Assembly (NCBI RefSeq): GCF_963576545.1
Contig: NC_083655.1
Span: forward strand, 2,024,922 to 2,088,921
DNA: 64,000 bases
Direction of reading: 5' to 3'
Source: Limanda limanda
Lineage: Eukaryota > Chordata > Actinopteri > Pleuronectiformes > Pleuronectidae
The position numbers and the translations under genes were made by a program. Under the pieces are notes generated by a model. The model saw only the letters and a program-made list of their open reading frames with translations. It was not told the DNA's origin and ran no database searches. Positions 1 through 11,071 of this stretch are shown here, piece by piece. The number at the start of each line of letters is the position of its first letter. Positions within the stretch are counted from its first letter, which is position 1.

Positions 1-937
1 CTGGATCCTCAGGACACAGCTCAGCCTCCGTCCACACACACTGTCCTCTTCACACTCAGATCCACTAAGACCTCTTCCACCTGTTGAGAGAAGAAGACAT
101 CAGTGTCACAGAGACTCACTTCATCAGCTGTGAGTCAGTGATGCAGCTCATCCAGTAGAAAGAGCAGCAGGGACTTCAGTCCTGTTCAGAGGTGGAGCAG
201 CTTCCTCTCTGCTTCATGTTCACGTGTTGGAATGAACACGCTAAGAGCTCAGTGTGTGTCCTCTGCATGTCAAAGTGCAGAGTGGACACCTGAGAGGTGG
301 ATTTACTGCTGTTACAGGTGAAGACATGTTTCACTGTGTGTTGATGAACATCTGCTTCTGACAAACTGGGACCAGATGAGACAGATGGACCTCAGCAGAG
401 GTTCTGCTCTGTATAAAGAGCTCCTGGTTCCCATGGTGATGAGGAGAGGCTTCAGTCCCACTGATCTCAGAGCTGTGACAAAGATCCACCTGATCAGTTC
501 TTCACTGATGAAGTGAGAGAACAAACTGTCTCAGATCAGATGAAGACGACAGCGTCTCTGTCCCTCGTGTGAGGCTGTCAGCTGTGGTCCAGCTTCACTT
601 CCTGTTCACATGAAAACAACAACTGTCGTCTTCACGTCGACTCAATCACATGATCCCAAGCAGCTTGTGGCTCGTCTGATTGGCCGACTGTTGTCTCTCT
701 GTGTCTCTGTCCAACCCTGACGTCTGTCCTCATTGTCCTCTCACAGCTTCACTGAGGAAACACTGAGGCCTGAACTACGAAGACACTTCAACATGTCCAG
801 GAGATCTTTCTGAGATCCAGCTCAACTGAACCTGACAGACACAGTCAGGCTAAGTGGTCACATGACGCTGGTTATCAACTCATTAAGTTAACTCAGGTTT
901 TCCTCATCGATATCTGAGCGTGCACATTGAGACGCTT
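1..937. other. No gene recognised at left edge
   Basis: The composition resembles the introns and untranslated regions around the NLR exons. A 70-codon minus-strand open frame (312-524) and a 62-codon one (176-364) are present but match no domain I know. They could be untranslated or N-terminal exon sequence of a neighbouring NLR copy beyond the edge; I cannot show this. Confidence 0.3.
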
Positions 938-1118
938 GTGATCCTCACATGTGTCTCTCTGATGTTTCTACGTATCTTTTACCTGTTAAAAGGGTTTTTA
1001 GTAGTTTTCCTTACTTTTGTTGAGGGTTAAGGACAGAGGATGTCACACTATGAGACAAATTGTGATTTGTGAATATGGGCTATACAAATCAAATTTGATT
1101 AATTGATTGATTGACCGA
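938..1118 (+). repeat. L2-type LINE 3' tail, truncated copy
   Basis: This matches the 3' end of the LINE at 6290-9600. It has the landmarks tcctcacatgtgtctctctg, a run around ttaaaagggtttttagtag, then gggctatacaaat and a terminal (ATTG)n tail. Only the 3' end is present, as expected for 5'-truncated target-primed insertion. Confidence 0.75.
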
Positions 1119-1463
1119 TCAACTGAACCAACCAGACGTTGATTTAAACTTCCCTTATCCGTCCCTTTAAGCAGAGTGTGCACCCCACAACAGTGTAGAG
1201 TCACTGTGGTCAGTGGGCGGAGCTTTGATACGGGTTGATCTCCAACTTAACCTGGAGCAGGTTAGCCGTTCATCAGAAGTTACCATGGTGATTTACCTCA
1301 TTAAGAAGTGGACGAGCTCCGTAGGACTGAAATTACTTAAGCTGAAGTTAACCTGATAACCAAAAATCCTGCTTGGTAGCACAGACCCTGGATCTGTGAT
1401 ACTGACTGTGTTTAGTTAAATACTGATGAAAGCAGCGTGGACTGACTCTAACCATCTACTGAC

Positions 1464-1637
1464 CTCAGAGTCTTCAGGCGACAGGTTGGACTCTGCTGTA
1501 GATCAAGCAGCTCCTTCACTGCTGAGTCCTGCAGGTTGTTTCCTCTCAGATTCAGTTCTCTCAGATGAGAGGGGTTTGACCTCAGAGCTGAAGCCAGAGA
1601 AGAACAGCTGATCTCTGTCAGTCTGCAGTCCCACAAC
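1464..1637 (-). CDS. NLR leucine-rich-repeat exon (174 bp, most distal)
   Basis: The exon is 174 bp between an acceptor ending ..atccag and a donor starting gtcagt, with phase 2 on both sides as in its siblings. It encodes [19 protein letters not shown] followed by [19 protein letters not shown], the two-helix LRR unit of fish NLRC3/NLRP12-like receptors. The last part ([18 protein letters not shown]) deviates slightly from the common [18 protein letters not shown]. It is the sixth LRR exon downstream of the NACHT exon on the minus strand. It could instead belong to a separate neighbouring copy, since 3.2 kb containing an opposite-strand gene separates it from the next exon. Confidence 0.8.
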
Positions 1638-1649
1638 CTGGATAAAGAA

Positions 1650-1868
1650 TAAAATGAACTGTAAATTAAACTGAGTTCATGTATGAAAATAACAGACACA
1701 TATTCATGTCAGCACAGACTCATAACATGGAAGATAAATATGAAATCAGACATGTTGGAATAAAAACGAGTCCTGATTCAGTACAAATAGATTATTTGGA
1801 CCCGGTCTCTGTCCTGCAGATCAGTTTAGGAAATCCAGAACTAAAGTCAGTGTTTTAACAAGTAAATG
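1650..1868. repeat. Intron segment duplicated with LRR exons (type beta)
   Basis: Nearly the same about 220 bp recurs at 10538-10750. Both copies start just beyond the acceptor side of a 174 bp LRR exon and include cagacacatattcatgtcag and tggacccggtctctgtcctg. This shows that exon and flanking intron were duplicated together. Confidence 0.75.
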
Positions 1869-2380
1869 AACATTTAAAATGTCACAGATTAATTAATGGA
1901 TTCAAATTGTGTATGAAGAGGAATTATGATAAATTAGAATTAAATGATAAATTGTGTATAAATCACTGCATGAAAAGAAGCGTTTGTGTCAATCTGTGTC
2001 GCAGAGAAGTGTTGGCACATCCTTCGGTTAACGACTTTCACACGTATCTGTAGGCAGCAAAGGAAACGCTCAGGGTTCCTGCAGTTGTCAAGCCTGTGAG
2101 CTGTTGAGATTTGACCCCCCCTGCTCCAACTCCTAGAGGACGCTTTCACATGCAAATGACAATGCTCTGAGCTTCACAAATGCAAATCAGTTTCCCTGAG
2201 AGCAGATAACACCAATGTGTAAGAGGCACCAACAAACTATCTGGCTGAGTAAACCAGGCTTAAAATAAATATTAAACCTGAAATTTTAAATTGTTCTTAA
2301 GTAAATAAGTATGCTATAATGAATTATATTGTATACCACGAACAAAGGTCAATGCAGTCAAAAGAAATGAAACAATGCAC
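1869..2380. other. AT-rich intergenic or intronic stretch
   Basis: No coding signal, RNA gene or named repeat is visible. The 71-codon minus open frame at 1940-2155 has no recognisable motif. Confidence 0.3.
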
Positions 2381-2614
2381 TTTATTTCAAATTTTAATTG
2401 TCATCCAATCCTAAATCTCAACAACTGTACAGAGTGGCATGATTACAGTCACTTTTTCAATTGTGCTGGTTAAATGCACAGAGGAAGTGTAAACCACACC
2501 TCTACCAGCAAATAAATGATGCTGGGTATGATCATCTGTGTCCTGTAAGCTCCAAACTTCTACTGGCTTTCCATAAAAATATCTGTCCTCCCAAAATACT
2601 GGCATCAAATTCAC
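2381..2614 (-). CDS. Unrecognised candidate 3'-terminal exon with poly(A) signal
   Basis: A minus-strand open frame runs from 2614 to a TAG at 2411-2413. AATAAA follows about 25 bases after the stop (plus-strand tttatt at 2381-2386). The residues look protein-like rather than random: alternating hydrophobic stretches such as VTVIMPLCTVVEI and a motif EVWSLQDTDDHTQHH. I do not recognise the family. It could be the last exon of a transposon-derived gene or a processed fragment. It sits among NLR exons, with no upstream exon that I could join to it. Confidence 0.3.
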
Positions 2615-2928
2615 ATGTCAATGGCAAACTAAGCTGTTCCATGAATTATAAATGGTACCTTTTCACCACTACTTTCAAAATTGCTATGAAACATTCATTG
2701 ATTTAATGATTTATTTTTTCAGTGTAATATTTAATCCCCCATGGACTGCACAGTGACAAAACACAGCAGCCGGCTGTTTGGATACAACATACATCTCCAC
2801 TCAGTTTGATTATTATTTTAAATATAAAGGAGACACAATATAGAGCTTAAATTCCTTCATAATTTGAACTTCAATTGTCTAATTGTTGTTATTAAACTTT
2901 CTCAGTATTCCATTAAAACAGTCAACAC

Positions 2929-2990
2929 TTTTATCCAAAGCGACTTACGATAAGTGCATTCAACTATAAGGTTACGAACACAGAACAGCG
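2929..2990 (+). repeat. Short LINE/SINE-type 3' tail fragment
   Basis: It carries ttttatccaaagcgacttac followed by ataagtgcattcaac. The same motif ends the minus-strand L2 copy near 27697-27780 and recurs at 34703-34762, so it is a dispersed retroelement 3' end. Confidence 0.55.
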
Positions 2991-3262
2991 TGAATCATGT
3001 GTGTAAATGTACTAAACACCACAAAAAATAAACCTGGCCTCAGTCAAATACTTATCCCATGAAGTAACCGCTGCTCACGTCACCCGCTCGCGTCATCAGC
3101 TGATGGACTCGTCCAATCAGAGCCTCGTAAACGCCGTGCAGCAGCGTCGAGTGTCCCGCAGACAGGAAGCGGGTCGTGTTTAGCTTGTCCCGTACGAGTG
3201 ACTCTGTCTTCGGGGTAAATAACTTGCTGAAGTCGACACGACGCTGTTCCCTGGAGGAGAAG

Positions 3263-3582
3263 ATGAGTGCGTGTGGAGGCAGAGCCGCGGGCCCGGTGTG
3301 GACGAGTCGAGGCGGAGAAGACGGGCGCACAGTCCCTGAGTTACGGTGAGCTAGAGCCGCCATGCTAACCACTAAGCTAACTGGTACATCTGAAAGCATG
3401 TCCGCCACTCTTTGGGATAGCGAGAAAGTTGCTAAAATACGAGTACAGCATCGAGTGCTGGAGCAGATCTAGTGCATGTGTAAATATGTATGAATTACTT
3501 AGATGTAACAGTTTGTTCTCGTTAAGTTTTTTCATCAACGTGACTTTTTTTCTGTATGTTTTCACAGCCTCAGCCCCCCCCC

Positions 3583-3622
<40 letters not shown>

Positions 3623-4000
3623 AACAAAGAGGCGTTAGGCTGAGACGCTGAAAGTCCGGATTTAAAGTGCAGAAAATTAAGCCATTGAATGTAAGTAACT
3701 GTTTATGAATTGTTTTGGTGTTTTTTTGCTGTGGATCTTCCAACGGTGATGCAGCGCGGCTATTTCCGTTTATTAATAATAAAGTCATGTTACATGTGTT
3801 GTTTTCCAGGTGCCTGTCCATGACGTACAAAGACACACTGAGCCAGTATGATCCGACCAGACCTTACATCAGCATTGAGGAGTTGTCGGAGAAGAAAGAG
3901 GGTAAGGTTATATTCATTAAATAATTTTCCAGTTACATGTAAAGGTGTATGTTGTAATTGAACTGTGCTAATTTTACTGAATGTGTTTACAGCTGATTGA
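3263..4000 (+). CDS. Small three-exon gene, 60 aa, function unknown
   Basis: Three exons join in frame: 3263-3345 (ATG at 3263, donor gtgagc), 3810-3901 (acceptor ttttccag, donor gtaagg) and 3993-4000 (TGA at 3998-4000). The product is 60 residues, starting MSACGGRAAGPVWTSRGG and containing MTYKDTLSQYDPTRPYISIE before ELSEKKEAD. The sequence around the first exon is GC-rich with CpGs, like a housekeeping promoter, and AATAAA lies at 4221-4226. There is no signal peptide or membrane segment. I do not recognise the family. It runs opposite to the NLR, between two of its LRR exons, so it is either nested in the NLR or separates two NLR copies. An (AC)n tract lies in its first intron. Confidence 0.6.
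3589..3620. repeat. (AC)n microsatellite
   Basis: A poly-C run followed by about 15 AC units, inside the first intron of the small plus-strand gene. Confidence 0.9.
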
Positions 4001-4220
4001 AGCGGGACAGATGACATGGATCCATCCTTCCACAGCCAGGAGTGCACCGACCTGTGTCCCACACTTCATATAAGACTGGAAGCTACACTGATCTCACAGC
4101 TACACACCACAGACGTCTACACACTGGAGAAGAGTCCCACAAAGAAGTCATGACCCAGAGGCTGCAGAGAAACATTTCAAGCCTCATCTGAGTTTTTGTA
4201 CAATATTTTTGCTGTATGTA

Positions 4221-4226
4221 AATAAA
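4221..4226 (+). terminator. Poly(A) signal AATAAA of the small gene
   Basis: A canonical hexamer about 220 bases after the stop codon of the gene starting at 3263. An AT-rich stretch follows. Confidence 0.6.
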
Positions 4227-4858
4227 GCTTTCACTCCACATATACCTTGTTCACATTTGTTCCCTGTACAATATGTTCACCTATAACATCAAGCATCACA
4301 TGAATGTTTAGTTTTAATTAACTGCAGTGCTTTTGGTAAAGGCTTACTTATAAATAATAATAAATATTAATATATACATTTTTATTATAAATATTGTGTG
4401 GGAGGGGCTTACCCCACGTGTGGAATGCTGTGACCCCACGTGTGCACTGCAATGACCCATAAGGTGACCAATAGCAACACTTCTACCAACCAATCACGAG
4501 TGACATTAGTTTCAAGGGTCTGTGGTTTCCTCCAATGGTGAGTAGAGAGAGGTTCTAGCCAGCGGCTGGACTCCGATTCATATGCTAATTAGATCACACG
4601 TCGCGATCGGTCCGCGAGGCTCAGCGAGCCCCCCGCGGCTCTCTCCTTTGTTCTCCAAATCCCCCTTAAGGTCCGCAAACGCCGATAGACCCACCTTGTC
4701 TTCACTGGCGAACGCCGAGGTAACATCATGGAAACAGTTGGTTACAGCAGGGGATTAGGCCTGTCCGTAGAGGTTCACTGTGACAATAATACTGCTTTTC
4801 GTCTAGTGAATGCTGTATTATAGATAAGAGATCTACAAAAGTCATTCAGTGAACTGAC

Positions 4859-5032
4859 CACAGAGTCTCCAGTCGACAGGTTGGACTATGTAGAAAACCA
4901 CACAGCTCCTTCACTCCTGAGTCCTGCAGGGAGTTTTCAGTCAGAACCAGTTCTCTCAGATGACAGGGGTTTGACGTCAGAGCTGAAGCCAGAGAAGAAC
5001 AGCTGATCTCTGTCAGTCTGCAGTCCTTCAAC
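4859..5032 (-). CDS. NLR leucine-rich-repeat exon (174 bp)
   Basis: A 174 bp exon with the same boundaries and phase as its siblings (acceptor ..atccag, donor gtcagttcac). It encodes a unit containing [32 protein letters not shown] and [18 protein letters not shown]. It is intact, with Trp replacing the usual final Arg. It lies about 4.7 kb from the next LRR exon because the L2 LINE occupies the intron. Confidence 0.85.
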
Positions 5033-5284
5033 CTGGATAAAGAATAAAACTTAACTGTATATTAAACTGAGTTAATGTGTGAAAATAAAGAACTTTGACT
5101 AAACATCACTGTCTGTTTTCAGACCTGAAGTCTGAGTCAAGTTGTTTCTGGCTTTTTTATGGAACTTCTTCTGCAGCCTCCTAATAAAGTTTCTGAGTGA
5201 GTCCATGTGGGAATAGAGCAGGTGAATGTCCAGAGGATTCACAGAGAGCGAGTAGACGTGTTGATGAGGTTTCTAACACGTGAC

Positions 5285-5400
5285 GGACGTGAAACTGGAA
5301 GAACACAAAGATCTCAGGATGAAGAAGAGGAGCCGTACACGTAGAAGACGAAGACGTCCACTTGGAAACACAAGGAGATTCCAGAGCTTCTGGTGATCAG
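5285..5400 (+). pseudogene. Fragment resembling the HHLA2-like B tail exon and 3' UTR
   Basis: The plus-strand stretch beginning ctcaggatgaagaagaggag and continuing through gaagacgtc, a ttggaaa-like segment and ttccagagctt follows, with small gaps, the end of the last coding exon and 3' UTR of HHLA2-like gene B (read on the minus strand near 30960-31070). No open frame is kept. It is in opposite orientation to the intact genes and 25 kb away, so it looks like a relic of a lost or moved paralogue. The matched length is short, so chance or a shared repeat is possible. Confidence 0.4.
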
Positions 5401-5439
5401 GGCCAACGCCGGTGTGGATGAGCTGTAAACAACAACACT

Positions 5440-6280
5440 GATCTTTCCACAGCAGGATTCATACGTCATGTCCGGCCTCCTGCTGCTCTACAGGCTCCGC
5501 CTCCTGCTGCTCCACCCGTTCTTCATATGCGAAAGTCAAAGTCCAGAAAATGTCCAAACACTATTTTACATTGTTCATGACTGAAAACAGCTTGAAAGTC
5601 CTCGTGTCCTCGGGGTTCAGTTGTTTGTAATATGTAACTTCACCACTAGCTGTCTCTAAATATCTTGCTGGACATGTTCAGGAGTCGTACACGTGGACAA
5701 GTGGACTACGTTCACATGTACGACACCTGGAGACGTCACTAACTCCTTTGCAGTGAACCTGTAACTTAACATAACTTAACGTAACCATGGTTATCATGCA
5801 GATATGTGTTTTGGCTCCGCCCCTTGTCTGAATGTTCCCACATGTTCCTGTTGCTGTGAACAAGTCGGACCCGGAAAATCTCCTGCTGCTGCTTCAGCTC
5901 CAGAAAATGTCCGACCCACTTGTGAGAACATGTTCCACAGTTGATGTGTGAAAGGGCGAGCAGTTTTTGGAGGAAACCTGGTCTTGTTCGGATTATCCAG
6001 GAATATTACTCAGTGTATAAAATGACGACCCAGAGGTGGGACCAGGAAGCAGAGCTGCAGTGCTACACACTTCTCTGCGCTCCCTCTGGATCAGTCACAC
6101 AACCACATCCCCATAGAGACTGTGTCTGTCCCCTGTCCCATTACATTATTTAATTAAAATGATAACAGAGCGAGAATTCTACACAAAAAAACAATACAAA
6201 TTAACATAACCTCTGCAACAACAAAACAAACAAAGACTTTTAAATGTGGTCTTTTTAAAATAAGAAAATTATCATCGAAG
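5440..6280. other. Spacer before the LINE
   Basis: Intronic or intergenic sequence without a gene I can support. The open frames at 5678-5863 (minus) and 5941-6153 (plus) show no motif. Confidence 0.3.
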
Positions 6281-6289
6281 GCTATGTTA

Positions 6290-9200
6290 GTAAATGAACT
6301 AGTCTCAGATCACAACGTTGATTTATTGTCCCTCACTGAGACGTGGCTGCATCCTGATGAATATGTCAGTCTAAATGAATCTACTCCCCCCAGTCATGTA
6401 AATACACACGTTCCAATGAGAATTCGGGCGAGGAGGTGGAGTTGCTGCTATTTTTAACTCCAGTCTATCAATTAATCCTAAACCTAAACTCAGCTACAAC
6501 TCATTTGAATGTCTTGTTCTTAGTCTTCTACACCAATCCAGGAAACACCAACAGCCAATCATATTTGCTGTAGTTTATCGTGCTCCTGGGGCTTATACTG
6601 AATTTTTAACGGAATTCCCTGAGTTTTTATCAAACCTAGTCCTAAAGACCGATACAATTATTATTGTTGGTGACTTTAATATTCATGTTGACAATATTAA
6701 AGATAGCCTTAGGGTAGCATTTATTTCCATACTAGACTCAATTGGTTTCAGTCAGTGTGTACACCAACCTACTCATTGTTGTAACCACACACTTGACCTT
6801 GTTTTTTACGATTAACATTAGACTCAATAGCGCCTCTAAAAAAGATACATGTAAAACATAGTAAATTAGCTCCGTGGTAGAATTCCAAGACACATGAGTT
6901 AAAACAAATATCAAGAAAACTAGAGAGGAAGTGGCGCTCCAGCAACATTGTTGAAAATCTCCTAGCCTGAAATAGTTGTGTTAAAGTTTATAAGAAGGCT
7001 CCACAAAGCAAGAGCTGCCTATTATTCAAAACTAATCGAAGGTTTCTCTTCAGCACTGTAGCCAGGCTGACAGAGCCACACCTCTACCAAACCCAGTATT
7101 CCTCCATACCTGAAGAGCAATATCTCTATGACCTTTTTTAATGAAAAAATTCTAACTATTAGAAATAAAATCAACCATCTCCTGCCCTCAATTGGCACTA
7201 ATACCCTCCCAACAATAGAGATCTCAGAAACGGCTGAGAATTCTTCCCATTATTTAGACAGCTTCTCTCTTATCACCCGTGATCAGTTTACCAAAATAAT
7301 CTCAGGTTCTAAACCAACAACCTGTATCTTAGATCCTATTCCTATAAAATGACTTAAAGAAATTCTGCCCCTAATAGATAGTTCGTTACTTAACACAATC
7401 AATCTGTCTTTATCATCAGGATGTACCACAGTCCTTTAAACAAGCTGTAATCAAACCCCTTCTCAAAAACTCCACCCTGGACCCAGAGGTTTTAAACCAC
7501 AGACCGATATCCAACCTCATTTTCCTGTTTAAAATCCTGAGAAGGTTGAAGCCATGGCTGTGTGAGTTTCTCTGTCTGGGTTAAGAGCCAATCACAGCAC
7601 AGAGACAGCCATGGCAAAAGTCACTAGTGACCTTCTAATAGCTTCAGACCAGGGACTTGTGTCTGTCCTCGTTCTGTTAGATCTCAGTGCAGCATTCCAC
7701 ACAATTGACCATCACATTTTATTACAGAGACTAGAACAGTTAATTAGTATTTAAGGAACCGCCCTAAACTGGTTTTAATATCTTATTTTTTAGATCGATT
7801 CCATTTCGTGCATATTCATGATGAATCATCTGTGCGCACCAAAGTTAACCATGGTGTTCCACAGGGCTCTGTGCTCGATCCAATTTTATTCTCATTATAT
7901 ATGCTTCAACTAGGAAACATTATCAGGACACACTCTGTAAATTTTCACTGTTATGCGGATGACACCCAGTTATACTTTTCAATAAAACCTTAGCAAAGTA
8001 ATCAATTAACTAAACTTCGAGCATGTCTCAAGGACATAAAAACCTGGATGACCCGCAGTTTTCTCTTATTAAACTCAGATAAAACAGAGATTATAATACT
8101 CGGCCCTAAACACCTTAGAGAAACATTATCTAATGATATAGCTGCGCTAGATGACATTGCCCTTGCTTCCAATGACACAGTCAGGAACTTGGGAGTGATC
8201 TTCGATCCTGATTTGTCCTTTAATTCTCACTTAAAACTAATTTCTAGGACCGCCTTCTACCACTTGCTTAATATAAAAAAAATCAGACATGTCCTTTCTC
8301 AAAAAGATGCAGAAAAACTAGTCCACGCCTTTGTTACATCGAGACTGGACTATTGTAATTCATTATTATCAGGCTCCAGCAGCAAGTCGTTAAAGACTCT
8401 GCAGCTGGTCCAAAATGCCGCAGCACGTGTCCTGACGAGAACTAAGAAAAGAGAGCACATTTCTCCAGTATTAGCATCGCTACACTGGCTTCCTGTTAAA
8501 TCAAGAATAGAATTTAAAATTCTCCTCCTCACCTTCAAGGCCCTTAATAATATGGCGCCATTTTACCTTAAAGAGCTGTTAGTACCTTATCAACCCACTA
8601 GAGGGCTCCGATCCCAGAACTCAGGCCTACTTGTCGTCCCTAAAGTCTCTAAAAGTAGAGTAGGAGCCAGAGCTTTCAGCCATCAAGCCCCACTCCTGTG
8701 GAATCATCTCTCACTTTCAGTTAGGGAAGCAGACACCATCTGCACGTTTAAGAGTGGGCTTAAAACCTTCCTTTTTGATAAAGCTTATAGTTAGAGCCGG
8801 TCCAGGCTTTTCTCAGACCTGCTCTTAGTTCTGCTGCTGTAGGTCTAGAAGGTCGGGGGACACATGACACACGGAACTTCTCTTTCCAGCTTCTTCATCC
8901 TCTTCCCAATCGTTATCACATCAAATAAATTAATATCTCATCAATACATTACGGACTCGACTTCTTCCCCGGAGTCCCTTTGCCTTATGGTCCGCAGATC
9001 CAGGCCACATTGTGGATTATGATGGTGGATCGTGTATCAGAGATCGTGATCTTAATGGTGGATCCTGTATCGTGCAGGGATCTGATAACGGTGGTGGACC
9101 ACGATCGAGATGGCAGCTGACGGTGGATCCTAACTGGCTGCAGCGGACAATGACTGAGGACTATAGTGGCATCCGATCTTGATGGTGGATCATGATCTTG

Positions 9201-9600
9201 CTGGTTGCTGACCGTGGACTATTACAGCAAAAAGACTGCTTGATAGATAGTATTTCTCCTCAGATACTCAACCATTACTGACAATAATCCATCAATTAAT
9301 TTACCTTCCATTATGATACAAACTGTTTATTCTACTCAAAGGTGTAAATACTCTGATCTTTCTGATGTTCTCTGTTACACTTGGCATCTATTGCACTTCT
9401 GTCCGTCCCGGGAGATGGATCCTCACATGTGTCTCTCTGAGGTTTCTACCATCTTTACCTAGATTTTTTTAGTAGTTTGTCCTTACTCTTGTTGAGGATT
9501 AAGAACAGAGGATATCACACATTGTTAAAGCCCTATGAGACAAATTGATTTGTGAACATGGGCTATATAAATATAATTTGATTGATGGATTTATAAATCC
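6290..9600 (+). mobile_element. Degenerate L2-clade LINE, 5'-truncated, with full 3' UTR
   Basis: Reading the plus strand across frames gives the remains of a LINE polyprotein. An APE-type endonuclease comes first, with LSLTETWLHPDEY at about 6331 and GDFNIHVD near 6670. The reverse transcriptase follows, with [18 protein letters not shown] and the catalytic [12 protein letters not shown] near 7945. A long intact C-terminal stretch at 8048-8794 contains SRLDYCNSLL and SLHWLPVKSR. Many stops and frameshifts break the frame before 8048. The 3' UTR (8795-9600) ends in gggctatataaat and a short GATT tail. That UTR is the parent of the truncated tails at 938, 10047, 22189, 22640 and 26216. The element sits in an NLR intron and is not active. 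Confidence 0.85.
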
Positions 9601-10046
9601 TTCATATTTACATCAGGGAAGCTGCCGCAGGTTCTCTTTCATGTTTAGATGGGGGGGGGTAGCTGCAACATGACACTTCACCACTAGATGTCACTAGATT
9701 CTAAACACTGAACCTTTAACATTAAAACATAATGCCTGACCCCAGAATCTCCAGGTGACAGGTTGGACTCTGTAGAAAACCACACAGCTCCTTCACTCCT
9801 GAGACCAGCAGGTCGTTTCCACTCAGCTCCAGTTCTCTCAGATGAGAGGGGTTTGACCTCAGAGCTGAAACCAGAGAAGAACAGCCGATCTCTGGCAGTC
9901 TGCAGTCCCACAACCTGGATAAAGAAATATGAATATTAGAATGTGTCCTCCTGTTGTTGTGGATCGTCATCATGTCAACACAGACTCTCAACATGCTGCT
10001 GACCTCAGTCCAGTCTGTGATTTCTCTTTCTAGAGAGATTGTCCGA
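9438..10046. repeat. Tandem duplication unit 1 (LINE tail plus LRR exon)
   Basis: The about 600 bp unit starts at gaggtttctaccatctttac inside the LINE tail, runs through a poly-G tract and the 174 bp LRR exon, and ends where the same tail sequence begins again. The next copy follows directly. Confidence 0.75.
9741..9914 (-). CDS. NLR leucine-rich-repeat exon (174 bp)
   Basis: An intact 174 bp exon between an acceptor ..atccag and a donor gtcagg. It encodes [19 protein letters not shown], then [20 protein letters not shown] and [15 protein letters not shown]. It shares the CHLEILG ending only with the adjacent exon at 10351, as expected if the two arose by the local tandem duplication. Confidence 0.87.
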
Positions 10047-10650
10047 GGTTTCTACCATCTTTACCTAGATTTGTTTAGTAGTTTGTCCTTACTCTTGTTG
10101 AGGATTAAGAACAGAGGATATCACACATTGTTAAAGCCCTATGAGACAAATTGATTTGTGAACATGGGCTATATGAATATAATTTGATTGATGGATTTAT
10201 AAATCCTTCATATTTACATCAGGGAAGCTGCTGCAGGTTCTCTTTCATGTTTAGATGGGGGGGGGGGGGTAGCTGCAACATGACACTTCACCACTAGATG
10301 TCACTACATTCTAAACACTGAACCTTTAACATTAAAACATGATGCCTGACCCCAGAATCTCGAGGTGACAGGTTGGACTCTGTAGAAAACCACACAGCTC
10401 CTTCACTCCTGAGTCCTGCAGGTCGTTGTCACCCAGATCCAGTAATCTCAGATGAGAGTGGTTTGACCTCAGAGCTGAAACCAGAGAAGAACAGCCGATC
10501 TCTGACAGTCTGCAGTTCCACAACCTGGATAAAGAATAAAACTTAACTGTAAATTAAACTGTGTTCATGTGTGGAAATAACAGACACATATTCATGTCAG
10601 CACAGACTCATAACATGGAAGATAAATATGAAATCAGACATGTTGGACTA
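10047..10650. repeat. Tandem duplication unit 2 (LINE tail plus LRR exon)
   Basis: The second copy begins with the same gaggtttctaccatctttac, carries the LINE 3' tail (10047-10200), a longer poly-G run (10258-10269) and the LRR exon at 10351. Beyond the exon it switches to the beta-type intron also found after the exon at 1464, so the two units are not simple copies over their full length. Confidence 0.75.
10351..10524 (-). CDS. NLR leucine-rich-repeat exon (174 bp)
   Basis: An intact 174 bp exon encoding [39 protein letters not shown] and [15 protein letters not shown]. Its phase and boundaries are identical to the other LRR exons, so any number of these can be spliced together without breaking the frame. 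Confidence 0.87.
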
Positions 10651-10897
10651 AAAACAAGTCCTGATTCAGTACAAATAGATTATTTGGACCCGGTCTCTGT
10701 CCTGCAGATCAGTTTAGGAAATCCAGAACTGAATCAGTGTTTTAACAAGTAGCTTAAGATTTAAAATGTCACAGATTTGAATGGATTCATGTTATGTATG
10801 AGGAGGAATTATGTTAAATTATAATTAAGTAAGATCAATTGTGTATAAATGCTGTTTTATAGATATGAGATCTACAAAAGTCAGTCAGTGAACTGAC

Positions 10898-11071
10898 CTC
10901 AGAGTCTCCAGTCGACAGGTTGGACTCTGTAGAAAACCACACAGCTCCTTCACTCCTGAGTCCTTCAGGTCGTTGTTATTCAGATCCAGTTCTCTCAGAT
11001 GAGAGGGGTTTGACCTCAGAGCTGAAGCCAGAGAAGAACAGCTGATCTCTGACAGACTGCAGTTCTCCAAC
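10898..11071 (-). CDS. NLR leucine-rich-repeat exon (174 bp)
   Basis: An intact 174 bp exon encoding [39 protein letters not shown] and [15 protein letters not shown]. Its upstream intron (11072-11180) is of the alpha type (attagaatgtgtcctcctgt) shared with the exon at 9741. Confidence 0.87.
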
